From positions 1 through 22,448 of the forward strand of contig DATFRD010000068.1 in assembly GCA_035263645.1 (NCBI GenBank): a DNA stretch of 22,448 bases, in the 5' to 3' direction. The DNA comes from CF-161 sp035263645 (lineage in GTDB: Bacteria > Chloroflexota > Dormibacteria > Dormibacterales > Dormibacteraceae). Shown here one piece after another: positions 22,080-22,448 of this stretch. Numbering within the stretch: the first letter of the stretch is position 1; every line of letters starts with the position of its first letter. Made by a program: the position numbers and the translations under genes. The notes below the pieces were generated by a model. The model did not search any database, was not told the origin of the DNA, and saw only the letters and a program-made list of their open reading frames with translations.

Positions 22080-22448
22080 GCCACCTCACCCTGCTCCTGC
22101 TGCGGCACGGAGAGAGCGAGTGGAACGCGCTCGACCTGTTCACCGGCTGGGTGGACGTCGGGCTGAGCGAGCGCGGCCTGGAGGAGGCGCTGCGGGCGGG
22201 CCGGATGCTGCGATCGCGACGGCTGCTCCCGGACGTGGTGCACACGTCGGTGCTCCGGCGCGCGATCCGAACCGGAGAGGTGGCGCTGGACGCCTGCGAC
22301 CGGCACTGGATCCCCGTCCGGCGGTCCTGGCGCCTGAACGAGCGCCACTACGGGGCCCTGCAGGGGACGAGCAAGCGGGAGACGCGCGAGCGGTACGGGG
22401 AGCGGCAGTTCATGGTATGGCGGCGCTCCTACGACCAGCCCCCTCCGC
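22076..22448 (+). CDS. gpmA: 2,3-bisphosphoglycerate-dependent phosphoglycerate mutase, 3'-truncated by window edge
   Basis: 124 residues are visible before the window ends. It interconverts 3- and 2-phosphoglycerate, using a phosphohistidine. Seen: LLLRHGESEWNALDLFTGW with the catalytic His as H11, DVGLSERGLEEA, VVHTSVLRRAIRT and RRSWRLNERHYGALQGTSKR, the typical dPGM set. GTG 22076 overlaps the tpiA stop as GTGA, so the last three genes of the operon are translationally coupled. In many actinomycetes secG follows tpiA; here a mutase gene extends the operon along lower glycolysis. Confidence 0.95.
   Translation, partial: MSHLTLLLLRHGESEWNALDLFTGWVDVGLSERGLEEALRAGRMLRSRRLLPDVVHTSVLRRAIRTGEVALDACDRHWIPVRRSWRLNERHYGALQGTSKRETRERYGERQFMVWRRSYDQPPP

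Overview
The window is GC-rich, gene-dense bacterial DNA. Its gene content (whiA followed by gap-pgk-tpiA, a uvrC-rapZ pair, an AcrA1-type fused acyl reductase, DUF4190 and DUF2079 proteins) and several -10 boxes of TAnnnT type placed about one spacer upstream of a start codon point to an actinomycete-like organism (Actinomycetota), probably a poorly sampled lineage. This placement is inference; no rRNA is present to confirm it.

Layout. 1-3114: the 3' part of a UDP-sulfoquinovose synthase gene (sqdB), then a divergent pair, a family 2 glycosyltransferase (-) and a DUF2079 membrane protein (+); together they suggest an envelope glycolipid theme. 3223-7242 (+): a serine beta-lactamase-like hydrolase, an alpha/beta hydrolase and a two-domain fatty acyl-CoA reductase. 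7243-7665: non-coding, with two related ~148-bp repeats, each ending in an 80-bp inverted-repeat element, and a strong hairpin. 7666-7971 (-): small DUF4190 membrane protein, divergent from uvrC. 8090-10632 (+): uvrC and a RapZ homologue whose kinase P-loop has been lost. 10633-10810: tandem 47-bp palindromic repeats. 10809-11585 (-): TauE/SafE transporter; 11753-14537 (+): an NAD-dependent epimerase and an LVIVD-repeat protein with an inserted PA domain. 14568-17783 (-): a probable operon of branched-chain 2-oxoacid dehydrogenase E1 alpha and beta followed by two paralogous GNAT acetyltransferases. 17990-22448 (+): whiA, gap, pgk, tpiA and a truncated gpmA, a lower-glycolysis operon.

The order uvrC-rapZ-(yvcK)-whiA-gap-pgk-tpiA is a familiar Gram-positive arrangement. 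Here yvcK is absent between rapZ and whiA, about 7.3 kb of unrelated genes lies there instead, and the neighbouring RapZ is degenerate. The whiA frame has no ATG/GTG/TTG at its 5' end: the conserved initiator position is an ATC codon behind a near-perfect Shine-Dalgarno sequence. I found no CRISPR array, tRNA, rRNA, transposase or phage gene. No obviously new multi-gene system is visible; the most unusual items are the RapZ form, the ATC start of whiA, and two families of structured intergenic repeats.
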